This document shows positions 1 through 6,961 of a DNA stretch of 64,000 bases, one piece after another (the first letter of the stretch is position 1; each line of letters begins with the position of its first letter). Source of the DNA: Haloferula helveola (GTDB taxonomy: Bacteria > Verrucomicrobiota > Verrucomicrobiia > Verrucomicrobiales > Akkermansiaceae). The position numbers were made by a program, and so were the translations under genes. The notes below the pieces were generated by a model that made no database searches, was not told the origin of the DNA, and saw nothing but the letters and a program-made list of their open reading frames with translations. The stretch lies in the NCBI RefSeq assembly GCF_037076345.1, contig NZ_AP024702.1:3348001-3412000 (forward strand). The letters are read 5' to 3'.

Positions 1-1698
1 ACCGGCACAGGCGAGACCGCGGATGACCGCCACTTCACCTACGACGGGATTGGAAACCGTCTTGAGTCGAGGTCCGGAACATCCAGCTCGTCAGGCGGAG
101 CAGCCATTGCCTACACGCCCACGGCACTCAACCAGTACAGCTCAATCGCTTCGTCCAGCCCGGTTCATGATCTGGACGGCAATCTGACCACCGGTGGGCT
201 GCGCAGCGGCGCGCTTCAGTCGCTTTCCGGGACCGCTTTCACGGCCACTCTTTCGTGGGACGCCGAGAACCGCCTGATCGCGGTCGCCGACTCCTCGGCC
301 GTCGTGGCTACCTACGAGTATGACTACATGGGCCGGAGGATCACCGCCACCGCCGCCGGAACGAAGACCGTATTCGTATACGACGGCTGGAATCTGATCG
401 CAGAATTCGAGTTTATCGACGAGAGCTCTGCGCCAAAGCTGGACAAGACCTATACATGGGGTCTGGATCTCAACGGTTCGTTGCGATGGGCTGGTGGGGT
501 CGGGGCCCTCCTCTCGATGCGTGACGAGTCATCGACACCATTTCCGGTCTACTATCCGACCTACGACGGGAACGGCAACGTCAGCGAATATTTGGAATCG
601 AGTGGAGCCGTTGTGGTTCACTTCGAATACGATCCGTTCGGTACATTGCTCGTTAGCACGGACGCGACGGGGTTCTTCCGGTTCCGGTATTCGACCAAGC
701 CGCTGGATCATCAAACTGGACTCTACTACTACGGATACCGTTACTACGACCCGGTGATGGGAAGATGGCCATCAAGGGATCCGATTGAAGAACGTGGAGG
801 GATCAATCTCTATGGATTTGTATACAACGAACCTATTGGATGGATTGATGTTCTTGGGGGTAGCCCGAGAAAGCCGGGTGGTAGTGGATGGCACGGTGGC
901 CCTTCCGGGCGTAGCAAATCCAAAGGTCAGCCCGGCGTCAATCCGTTGGATGCCCTCCGGAGAATGCTTGGAATACCTTTCGATATCCTCTCTGGCGATC
1001 TATTCCTCGCACGGGTGGTTGGTAGCAATTTCGATGATACACAGTGTGAGTTCCTGATTACTGTAACCGGAATTCGGACCAAAGGGGTTGCTCAGGGTGA
1101 CGGTAGCGAGAATGGAAACGCTGAACACAGAGACCGAACGTCAGAACTTCCGGGCTACGAGAATGTTCCCAACTCTACCTACGTCGACAACCCGACGGCG
1201 GTTGGTGGGCTTGGTGACTTCGTTCAGATCGTTGGTGATACAGTTGGAGCGATCAGCATAACCTCAGAAAGACTCGCGAACGTAATTAGAAAGGCATATG
1301 CAAAAGGGCTTGAAAATGGATGTGAAGAGAAGTGTATCAAAATTCATTTAGTGGCTCATAGTCAAGGAGCCGCGATCTCAACGGGAGCCTTTGCGCTGCT
1401 CCCAGCAAACATAAAGGACAATATCTACTTCATTGGTTTAGGTGGGCAGCATAGGGTGGGCGCCGATGGGCTTGGTGGATCAAGAAATATTGAGAATATT
1501 GAAGATATTGTCCCGAAAATCCCGAATCAGATATCCGATATTCCGGGGGTGGGGCCGGAAGCAGAGAAGTTCCGTCCAGAGGATGTTGGGCTTCCCGATG
1601 GAGAAGAGTCGGGCCCGGTGAGCGGCCATACACTTGGGAACGAAAAATCTGGAGGAGATGGAGCTTATTATAAATATCTTGAACAGCATCCTTGGTGA
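1..1698 (+). CDS. RHS-repeat polymorphic toxin, C-terminal part, with lipase-like tip (5' end outside window)
   Basis: The reading frame is open from base 1, so the gene begins upstream. Seen: YD/RHS-type repeats (FTYDGIGNR, LSWDAENRL, YEYDYMGRR, GNGNVSEY, FEYDPFG) and the RHS core signature YGYRYYDPVMGRW...SRDP...GGINLYGF (nt 730-830). The variable tip follows. It carries LVAHSQGAA, with the candidate nucleophile Ser codon at 1360-1362, then EDIVPKIP (candidate Asp) and SGHTL (candidate His). That order matches a class-3-lipase-like alpha/beta hydrolase triad, although the usual GHSxG is AHSQG here. Known of the family: RHS cores encapsulate and release C-terminal toxins that attack competitor cells. 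Inferred: a phospholipase or lipase effector. The tip is more AT-rich than the core, typical of exchangeable tips. The next gene overlaps its 3' end. Confidence 0.85.
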   Translation, partial: TGTGETADDRHFTYDGIGNRLESRSGTSSSSGGAAIAYTPTALNQYSSIASSSPVHDLDGNLTTGGLRSGALQSLSGTAFTATLSWDAENRLIAVADSSAVVATYEYDYMGRRITATAAGTKTVFVYDGWNLIAEFEFIDESSAPKLDKTYTWGLDLNGSLRWAGGVGALLSMRDESSTPFPVYYPTYDGNGNVSEYLESSGAVVVHFEYDPFGTLLVSTDATGFFRFRYSTKPLDHQTGLYYYGYRYYDPVMGRWPSRDPIEERGGINLYGFVYNEPIGWIDVLGGSPRKPGGSGWHGGPSGRSKSKGQPGVNPLDALRRMLGIPFDILSGDLFLARVVGSNFDDTQCEFLITVTGIRTKGVAQGDGSENGNAEHRDRTSELPGYENVPNSTYVDNPTAVGGLGDFVQIVGDTVGAISITSERLANVIRKAYAKGLENGCEEKCIKIHLVAHSQGAAISTGAFALLPANIKDNIYFIGLGGQHRVGADGLGGSRNIENIEDIVPKIPNQISDIPGVGPEAEKFRPEDVGLPDGEESGPVSGHTLGNEKSGGDGAYYKYLEQHPW

Positions 1699-2167
1699 GA
1701 TTGCGCGGCTTGTCGCCATTCTTGGCATTCTCGTCGTTGCTTCGTGTTCACCTAGAAACACCGCAATTGATTTGTCGAGCCTAACAGGAAGCGATGAGGT
1801 TTTGTCGAGAGGTTATCGGGTTGGTCAAGTCTATCAGACTAGGACTGCCTTGCTAGTCACTGGTAGAAAGAAGCTCTCTCTTAGTGAACCAGGTGGTTCG
1901 GAGCCGTTCGTAAAACAGTATATCGATGATCCGGCAAGTTTTAAGAACGTTGTTGGCATTGTTCAAACTGGAACTGATCTTCGGATCTCTAGGGTCGAGA
2001 TGAGTGATTCAGGCATGGGGGGAATAGTTAATGCTTATGCGATCCTTCTGAATGGGAAGTTCAAAGAACAAGAAGTATTTCTTCGTGGTGTTTCACGATT
2101 TGAATACGGCACTCAATATGGCTCAGTCAGCATGCCAGATGAGGAGTGGCTTCAGCTAAAGAGATAA
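1658..2167 (+). CDS. Small lipoprotein, candidate immunity protein for the RHS toxin
   Basis: 169 residues from ATG 1658. A TTG at 1634 is an alternative start in the same frame. A purine-rich GGAGGAG lies directly before the ATG, closer than an ideal ribosome-binding site. The N-terminus is hydrophobic and ends in a lipobox-like VASC, so a membrane-anchored periplasmic lipoprotein is likely. The rest is a small globular domain that I do not recognise. It overlaps the end of the RHS gene by 41 bases in another frame. Known of related systems: immunity to lipase effectors is often provided by periplasmic lipoproteins encoded immediately downstream. The immunity role here is inference from position, size and localisation. 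Codon use is AT-richer than in the rest of the window. Confidence 0.6.
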   Translation: MELIINILNSILGEIARLVAILGILVVASCSPRNTAIDLSSLTGSDEVLSRGYRVGQVYQTRTALLVTGRKKLSLSEPGGSEPFVKQYIDDPASFKNVVGIVQTGTDLRISRVEMSDSGMGGIVNAYAILLNGKFKEQEVFLRGVSRFEYGTQYGSVSMPDEEWLQLKR

Positions 2168-2190
2168 CCATATTAGCGCTTCCTAAGCAG

Positions 2191-2523
2191 ATGAAAAAGC
2201 ATTGTTGCCACAAATCCTCGCTGGTGAGCGTCCCAGCAAGATTCGCCCCTGGTGTGCTGTATAGGCTCGCCTTACTTTTAGTCCTCGGTCTTGTCATGGG
2301 GGCTTGTTCAAATCACTCCACGATCATTCGAGGTATAGATTACGGGATGAGTCCCGAAGAGGTCTTAAGTCGACTAGGTCCTAACGAGAATGTCGTGAGC
2401 AGAAGCGCTGACAGGATTGTCACGCAGGGTTACGATAAGGATTGGGAGTCGGTTCGGAAAAATGAATACATCTTTATCGAGCGAAAACTAGCGATCCATA
2501 AGAATGAGCCGTTGCAGCCATAG
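2191..2523 (+). CDS. Small BamE/SmpA-like lipoprotein
   Basis: 110 residues from ATG 2191 (MKKHCC...); an upstream in-frame start at 2146 would overlap the preceding gene. A hydrophobic stretch ends in VMGAC, a good lipobox. The mature part contains IRGIDYGMSPEEVLSRLGP, which resembles the helix start of BamE/SmpA/OmlA-like domains (GMSxxEVxxxLGxP). That fold occurs in outer-membrane assembly lipoproteins and in beta-lactamase-inhibitor-like small domains. It lies 23 bases after the previous lipoprotein gene and has the same AT-rich composition, so it probably belongs to the same RHS cargo. It could be a second immunity protein, or the immunity protein of a lost toxin tip. The fold match is by eye only. 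Confidence 0.55.
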   Translation: MKKHCCHKSSLVSVPARFAPGVLYRLALLLVLGLVMGACSNHSTIIRGIDYGMSPEEVLSRLGPNENVVSRSADRIVTQGYDKDWESVRKNEYIFIERKLAIHKNEPLQP

Positions 2524-2566
2524 TCCCAAATCTCTCGGCCCCGCAGCCTGTTGAGAAGCGGGAGAT

Positions 2567-2725
2567 GAGAACTGTCGGCCCACCGCCGTCCGCAAGAAGA
2601 ACTGGCTCTTTGTTGGAGGCGAGAACATCGGCGAGAAAGTGGCCATCCTCTCCACCCGCGACGGGACCGCCCGGCTCCACGGCATCGCGCTCTATGTCTA
2701 CCTCAAGGACCTGCTCGAATGCCGA
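2567..2725 (+). pseudogene. IS66-family transposase C-terminal remnant
   Basis: In the frame of codon 2582 the DNA reads TAVRKKNWLFVGG, then IGEKVAILST, then LHGIALYVYLKDLLE. This is the characteristic C-terminal end of IS66 transposases (R/K-KNWLF...AI...I.P..YL.D.L). There is no start codon, no DDE core and no ORF of transposase size, so this is a scrap. It marks past insertion-sequence activity at the island edge. Confidence 0.6.
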
Positions 2726-2896
2726 TGTCCTCATAGGTTCAAATCCTGTAGGTCAGACTCTGGTTTCACACGATGGAGCAAGTGAGATCCACGAAAAATC
2801 CACACTATTACCCACGGAATTTGGGTGCTTTTTCGGGAAGAGTTCAGTTTTCGTGCATCAGTTTTGCTTCTGCAGCCCTGATTCCTTCGTTCTCGG

Positions 2897-2946
2897 CGAC
2901 TTTGCCAAGGTTGATGTCGTCAGTTCGAATCTGATCACCCGCTCCA
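2897..2946 (+). other. Displaced 3' half of tRNA-Gly(GCC); candidate attachment-site repeat
   Basis: Seen: a 5-bp anticodon stem CGACT/GGTTG around loop TTGCCAA (anticodon GCC), a T-arm GTCAG-TTCGAAT-CTGAT, then acceptor strand CACCCGC, discriminator T and CCA. The matching 5' half (a GCGGGTG acceptor strand and D-arm) is absent from the preceding bases. A copy starting at the anticodon stem and running to the 3' end is the classic footprint of a tyrosine integrase using a tRNA gene as its attachment site. The intact tRNA-Gly should lie at the other island end, outside this window. Confidence 0.7.
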
Positions 2947-2952
2947 AATAAA

Positions 2953-2981
2953 GGGCCGCTGGTAGAACCAGCGGCCCTTTT
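2953..2981. terminator. Bidirectional rho-independent terminator
   Basis: A perfect 10-bp stem GGGCCGCTGG / CCAGCGGCCC with loop TAGAA is followed by TTTT on the plus strand. On the minus strand it is followed by CTTTATTT. It sits between the tRNA-Gly 3' half and the convergent carbonic anhydrase gene and could serve both. Confidence 0.8.
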
Positions 2982-3015
2982 CCATTTCACCACCGGGAAA
3001 TCGCCCGCGAAAATC

Positions 3016-3702
3016 TCAGTCGAGCAGCGTCACGCTGCCGTCGTGGAGCGAGTAAATGGCGCCGACGATTTTCACGGCGCCCTCCTTCTCGAGTCCGGCA
3101 AGCACCTCGCTGCGCTCGCGCAGGTCGGCGACGGTCTTGCGGACGTTGGCCTCGATCACGTCATCGACGAACTCCTTGTTCTTCGAGCTGCGGTCCTCGT
3201 GGCCTTCGACCGACTCGACCGCCGGAGTGATCTCGGCGAGGAGGTCGGTGAGGTTGCCCAGCTTCACGTGGTCGCAGGCGCCCTTGACGGCTCCGCAGGC
3301 CTCGTGGCCGAGAACCATCACGAGCTTCACGCCGGCGACCTTGGTGGCGAATTCGATCGAACCGAGTTGGTCGGTACCCTCGACATTACCGGCGACGCGT
3401 CCGACGAAGATGTCGCCGATGCTTTGGTCAAAGACCTGCTCGACTGGCACCCGCGAGTCGACGCAGGACAGGATATAGGCCTTGGGGAACTGGCCTTCGA
3501 CGGCCTTCTCGACACGTGCCTTCACGTTCGGGTCGCTGAGTTCGCCCTTGGTGTAACGTTCATTGCCCGCCATCAGGTCCTTGAGCACCGATTCGGGCGT
3601 CAACTTCTTCTGGGTCTCGGCGTCCGGCTGCAGGGTTCCGGCGAAGAGGTCGCCGATCAGGAGTGCGGCCAGCAGGCCGACGATCACAATCACTTTCATC
3701 AT
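3016..3702 (-). CDS. Exported beta-class carbonic anhydrase
   Basis: 228 residues. A hydrophobic N-terminal signal sequence (MMKVIVIVGLLAALLIGDLFAG) predicts export to the periplasm. Catalytic zinc ligands are visible: Cys80 in CVDSR with the Asp82/Arg84 dyad, and His133 and Cys136 in LGHEACGA. These are diagnostic for beta-carbonic anhydrases, which interconvert CO2 and bicarbonate. The length is normal for the class plus a signal peptide. The gene stands alone on the minus strand, so no pathway partner is implied. A role in periplasmic CO2/bicarbonate or pH balance is inferred. Confidence 0.9.
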   Translation of the reverse strand: MMKVIVIVGLLAALLIGDLFAGTLQPDAETQKKLTPESVLKDLMAGNERYTKGELSDPNVKARVEKAVEGQFPKAYILSCVDSRVPVEQVFDQSIGDIFVGRVAGNVEGTDQLGSIEFATKVAGVKLVMVLGHEACGAVKGACDHVKLGNLTDLLAEITPAVESVEGHEDRSSKNKEFVDDVIEANVRKTVADLRERSEVLAGLEKEGAVKIVGAIYSLHDGSVTLLD

Positions 3703-3827
3703 GGTTCTTGGTTTGGGTAGAGTCCCGTCAGGGACCTCGCACCCATGTCACCGGAGCCATTCCTCGCGATTGGAATCGGAAGCCGGTTTTTCCAATTGGG
3801 GGCGACCGGAAATGTGCTCCGGGCGGC

Positions 3828-4916
3828 CTATCTTGGCCGGGCCGAATTCCGCATCACTTCGACGCAGACCTTGAGGACTTCGCACTCGCGGACGCCGAAG
3901 AAGTCGACGTTGATCACATTGATGATCCGACCCGCTTCGTTCGGACGGGCGAAGGGGAGGGCGGGGTCGTTGAAGTGCTTGAGGAGCTGGGGATTCGCAT
4001 CGGCCGCGAGATTGCGGACACCGCCGGTAGAGCGCAGCGAACGGCCCGGGGTGAGGGTCCAGTTGAGAAGGAACAGGCTGTCGTCGGCTTGGTAGTCCCG
4101 GAACTTTTTCGCCTGATCCGCGACCATGGCGGCGGTCTGGTCCTTGTTCGCGTAGCGGTCGTAGATCGGCCGGTCGCGGTGAAGCCGGTGGACCACCGGT
4201 GAGTCGGGCACTCCTTCAAAGAACGAGCCCGTTTGGACCAACAACACCGCCTTGCCCTTGAGCTTGCGTAGCGGGAGATCGATGAAGGAATGATCGCCTT
4301 CCGGTCGCTTCAGAAGGTGTCTCCCGATGGCTTCCTCAATCTGGCCGAGTAAGGCCGCGTAGTCGCTTCCTTCATTCTGCCCCGGAGTCATCCCTTTGAA
4401 GTGACTGAACTCAAGGAGGACGGTTTCGGTCCTAGCGGCATCGGAGTCGAGGTAGGCCTTCAGTTGTTCGAGGGCCTTGCCGAGCGCGACGGTAGCGAAG
4501 CCGCCGTGATGGATGTAAAAGCCGGCCTCAAGCTCACCCTCGTCCGCTCCTTCCGGAACCTTCATCACGCGGAGATCCAAGCGTCGTGCGCCCGCCTCCA
4601 GTTGCTCTCGCAGATTCAGCTTCTGGGTGATGACCCAGCGCGACGCGATGACCCCTTTGGCTCCGAGGGCCTGGTAAGAACCCGCGTCGTGGGTCCCGGG
4701 AATACAGATCTGCTTGAGGGTCAGCCCGTCGAGCCCGCTGCCGGCACGATGGAAGCAACTCATCCAAGAAGCGGTGTCGGCGCCGATCTTCAGGTCGGAC
4801 AGGGCGCTTGGTGGTCTTGCGTCCTTTTCCTGCGCCGCGGCGATACCACCAACGGCCACGAGCAGGCCGAGGACACGGAGGGCGCATCGGTGACCGGCCT
4901 GCAGGTGCGAAAGCAT
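3828..4916 (-). CDS. Exported phosphatidylinositol-specific phospholipase C X-domain-like protein
   Basis: 362 residues with an N-terminal hydrophobic export signal ending near AAAQ (residue 29). The motif IPGTHDAGSY with His76, then RRLDLRV, then IHHGG with His136/137, follows the PI-PLC X-domain order: first catalytic His after PGTHD, substrate Arg, second His. Later segments TVLLEFSHF and KAVLLVQTG fit the barrel strands. Known of the family: metal-independent cleavage of phosphoinositides or related phosphodiesters by general acid/base histidines. The true substrate in a free-living bacterium is unclear. It diverges from prmA. Confidence 0.75.
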   Translation of the reverse strand: MLSHLQAGHRCALRVLGLLVAVGGIAAAQEKDARPPSALSDLKIGADTASWMSCFHRAGSGLDGLTLKQICIPGTHDAGSYQALGAKGVIASRWVITQKLNLREQLEAGARRLDLRVMKVPEGADEGELEAGFYIHHGGFATVALGKALEQLKAYLDSDAARTETVLLEFSHFKGMTPGQNEGSDYAALLGQIEEAIGRHLLKRPEGDHSFIDLPLRKLKGKAVLLVQTGSFFEGVPDSPVVHRLHRDRPIYDRYANKDQTAAMVADQAKKFRDYQADDSLFLLNWTLTPGRSLRSTGGVRNLAADANPQLLKHFNDPALPFARPNEAGRIINVINVDFFGVRECEVLKVCVEVMRNSARPR

Positions 4917-5055
4917 CCCGCTGACTAGCGCACGCGCTATCCTCCGGCAATGGCGCAGAATCCTCCGCGGGTTGCATGAATGGCGACTCGGTCGACGGAA
5001 GCCGAGGTGGCTCGGGCACGCCGCGCTTGGAATCCCCCACCGGCTTGGTTACTCC

Positions 5056-5919
5056 ATGCGCATGTGGGTTTGGGAAAAACTGTCGGCGTCGAAGTGGCTC
5101 GATGCCTGGGAGGACCGGTTTCACGGCAACCCGAACTTCGTGGTCCATGTGCTCAAGGGCGGCAAGACCCTCCGAGTGGAGGTTTTCTGCGAAACGAAGA
5201 AGGACGCCGAGGCGATTGTCGAACGCTTCGGCGGCCGCGTGAAGCGGCTCAAGAATGCTGACTGGCAGAAACCGGTGACGGTCCCGCCGCCGCTCAAGAT
5301 CCGCGATCGTTTTCTGGTCACCCAGGAGGATTCCGAAAGGAAGCTGAAGTCTCTGGCAAAGGAGCATGCCGGGAGGGAGGTCATCAGCATTCCGCCGGAG
5401 ATGGCCTTCGGTACCGGGGACCATGCGACGACCTCCACCTGCCTGCGGTTTCTGGTCGATATCGGTCGCGAGCGTGGCTCGGGCTGGAGCTGTGCCGACC
5501 TCGGTTGTGGAACCGGGTTGCTGGCCGTGGCCGCAGCCAAGCTTGGGGCCGATCCGGTCTTTGCCTGTGATTTCGACCCATTCGCCGTGACCGTCACCGA
5601 GCGCAATGCCGAGCGCAACGGAACCCCGGGGATTCGCGTCGAGGAGATCGACATCCTCAAATGGAAGCCGCGCAAGGCCTACGACGTGGTGCTGGCAAAT
5701 ATCTTCTCGACCGTCCTGATTCAGGCGTTCCCGGTCATTTCCAAAGTCGTCCGCCCGGGCGGGGATCTCGTGTTGTCGGGGATTCTGGCCAGCCAGGCGT
5801 GGGACGTGTTCGAAGCCGCCGCCGCCCATGGCTTCGGCTTTCCCCAAGTGGTGAAGAAGGGGAAATGGGTGACGGCCCGCGGAGGCTGGATGAGCGATCT
5901 GGTCGCCCGGCAGACCTAG
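5056..5919 (+). CDS. prmA: Ribosomal protein L11 methyltransferase
   Basis: 287 residues from ATG 5056 (MRMWVWEKL); longer starts run into the divergent promoter region and lack conserved residues. The N-terminal region matches the substrate-binding domain of PrmA. The methyltransferase core shows PPEMAFGTGDHATT, the SAM-binding DLGCGTGLLAVAAAKLGA, the substrate-loop motif ANI and LSGIL, all typical of PrmA. Role: S-adenosylmethionine-dependent methylation of ribosomal protein L11 in the cytoplasm. The final GGWMSDLVARQ is echoed by a fragment near 22947. Confidence 0.88.
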   Translation: MRMWVWEKLSASKWLDAWEDRFHGNPNFVVHVLKGGKTLRVEVFCETKKDAEAIVERFGGRVKRLKNADWQKPVTVPPPLKIRDRFLVTQEDSERKLKSLAKEHAGREVISIPPEMAFGTGDHATTSTCLRFLVDIGRERGSGWSCADLGCGTGLLAVAAAKLGADPVFACDFDPFAVTVTERNAERNGTPGIRVEEIDILKWKPRKAYDVVLANIFSTVLIQAFPVISKVVRPGGDLVLSGILASQAWDVFEAAAAHGFGFPQVVKKGKWVTARGGWMSDLVARQT

Positions 5920-6087
5920 CCAAAATTCCGAGTGCCATGGGCCGGGCGGAGCCGGACCGGAGTTTTGGAGACTCCGGAAAGATGCCTCTACACTTGAAGT
6001 TCGATCGCCATAGTTCAACCTCCGCCACCTCATGCGGGTCGCCGACTCCAACACCGCATCCAGCCCGTCCAAATCCCGGAACGAGGC

Positions 6088-6747
6088 ATGAAGCTATTGG
6101 TGATTGAGGACGACGACGATGTCCGTGCGACGATCGTCCGGACCCTGAGCGAGGCGGGCTTCAGTGTGGACGTCGCGGACAACGGAACGGAAGGGCTGTA
6201 CCGGGCGCTCCATTGGAATCATGAGGTCATCCTGCTCGACGTCATGTTGCCGGGGTTGAATGGATGGGACCTGTTGGCTTCCTTGAGGGAAGTGAAGACG
6301 ACCCCCGTTCTCATGCTGACCGCGGAAGGCGAGCTTGAAGACCGGCTTCAGGGCCTGAACGGCGGCGCGGATGATTACCTCGTCAAACCCTACGAGCCCC
6401 GGGAACTGGTTGCCCGGGTCCGTGCGCTTGCCCGTCGCGCCACCGGCCAGGTGAAAAACGAGATCCGGATCGGATCGGTGCGGATCGACACGGCCAGCCG
6501 CTCGGTCTTCAAGGATGAACAAGCGGTCAAATTCACCAAGGCTCAGTACACCGTGCTCGAGTACCTTGCCAGTCGGGCAGGCGCCGTCGTCACGCGCGAA
6601 GACTTGTGCGAAACGTTGGGCATCGAGAATGAAGAGGAATTCTCCAACGTTCTCAACGTGCACATCTACAACATCCGGAAGCGGCTGGGGAGAGACTTCC
6701 TTCAGAACAAACGCGGCCAGGGTTTCATCATCCCGGCAGACGCCTGA
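6088..6747 (+). CDS. OmpR-family response regulator
   Basis: 219 residues. The receiver domain has an acidic pocket (EDDDD, residues 7-11), phospho-acceptor Asp51 in LLDVMLPG, Thr78 in MLTA and Lys100 in LVKPYEP. The C-terminal winged helix has a recognition region NVLNVHIYNIRKRLG and a terminal GQGF wing, as in OmpR/PhoB DNA-binding domains. A GAGG ribosome-binding site precedes ATG 6088. The histidine kinase expected to phosphorylate it begins at 10778, after one very long surface-protein gene. It is likely to regulate that gene; this is inference from gene order. Confidence 0.9.
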   Translation: MKLLVIEDDDDVRATIVRTLSEAGFSVDVADNGTEGLYRALHWNHEVILLDVMLPGLNGWDLLASLREVKTTPVLMLTAEGELEDRLQGLNGGADDYLVKPYEPRELVARVRALARRATGQVKNEIRIGSVRIDTASRSVFKDEQAVKFTKAQYTVLEYLASRAGAVVTREDLCETLGIENEEEFSNVLNVHIYNIRKRLGRDFLQNKRGQGFIIPADA

Positions 6748-6913
6748 CGGCTCTCCGGTCGAATCGTGCCAGCCGTTCGATCGCGGGGTGCAAGCGTGGC
6801 CAAGGCTACCCAGTCCAACCTCGGGCCTGCGTCAATGCCGATTCGACAGGGCGGCGCCTCCCGGACCGGCGGCGGTTTAGTTTCCATTCACCTTTCCTGA
6901 TTATCATGGGCAT

Positions 6914-6937
6914 CGCGGGGAGAGCCATGCTCCCGCG
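6914..6937 (+). promoter_or_regulatory. Leader hairpin upstream of the cadherin-repeat gene
   Basis: CGCGGGGAG and CTCCCGCG form a strong GC stem (one bulged G) around AGCCATG, about 14 bases before an AGGAG ribosome-binding site (6951-6955) and ATG 6962. No run of T follows, so this is a leader structure rather than a clear terminator. The rest of 6748-6961 shows nothing recognisable. Confidence 0.4.
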
Positions 6938-6961
6938 GCCCCAAGATTCCAGGAGTCCCGA

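Noticed and set aside
2733-2749. T-arm-like ATAGG-TTCAAAT-CCTGT after the IS66 scrap
   Set aside because: The stem-loop fits a T-arm but no acceptor, CCA or anticodon arm is at the right distance. It is kept only as a possible further tRNA scrap.
3043-3720. Plus-strand frame opposite the carbonic anhydrase gene
   Set aside because: It is antisense to a gene with complete catalytic motifs and a signal peptide.
4534-6072. Open minus-strand frame across prmA
   Set aside because: It covers both the PI-PLC-like gene in another frame and prmA in antisense; no recognisable domain.
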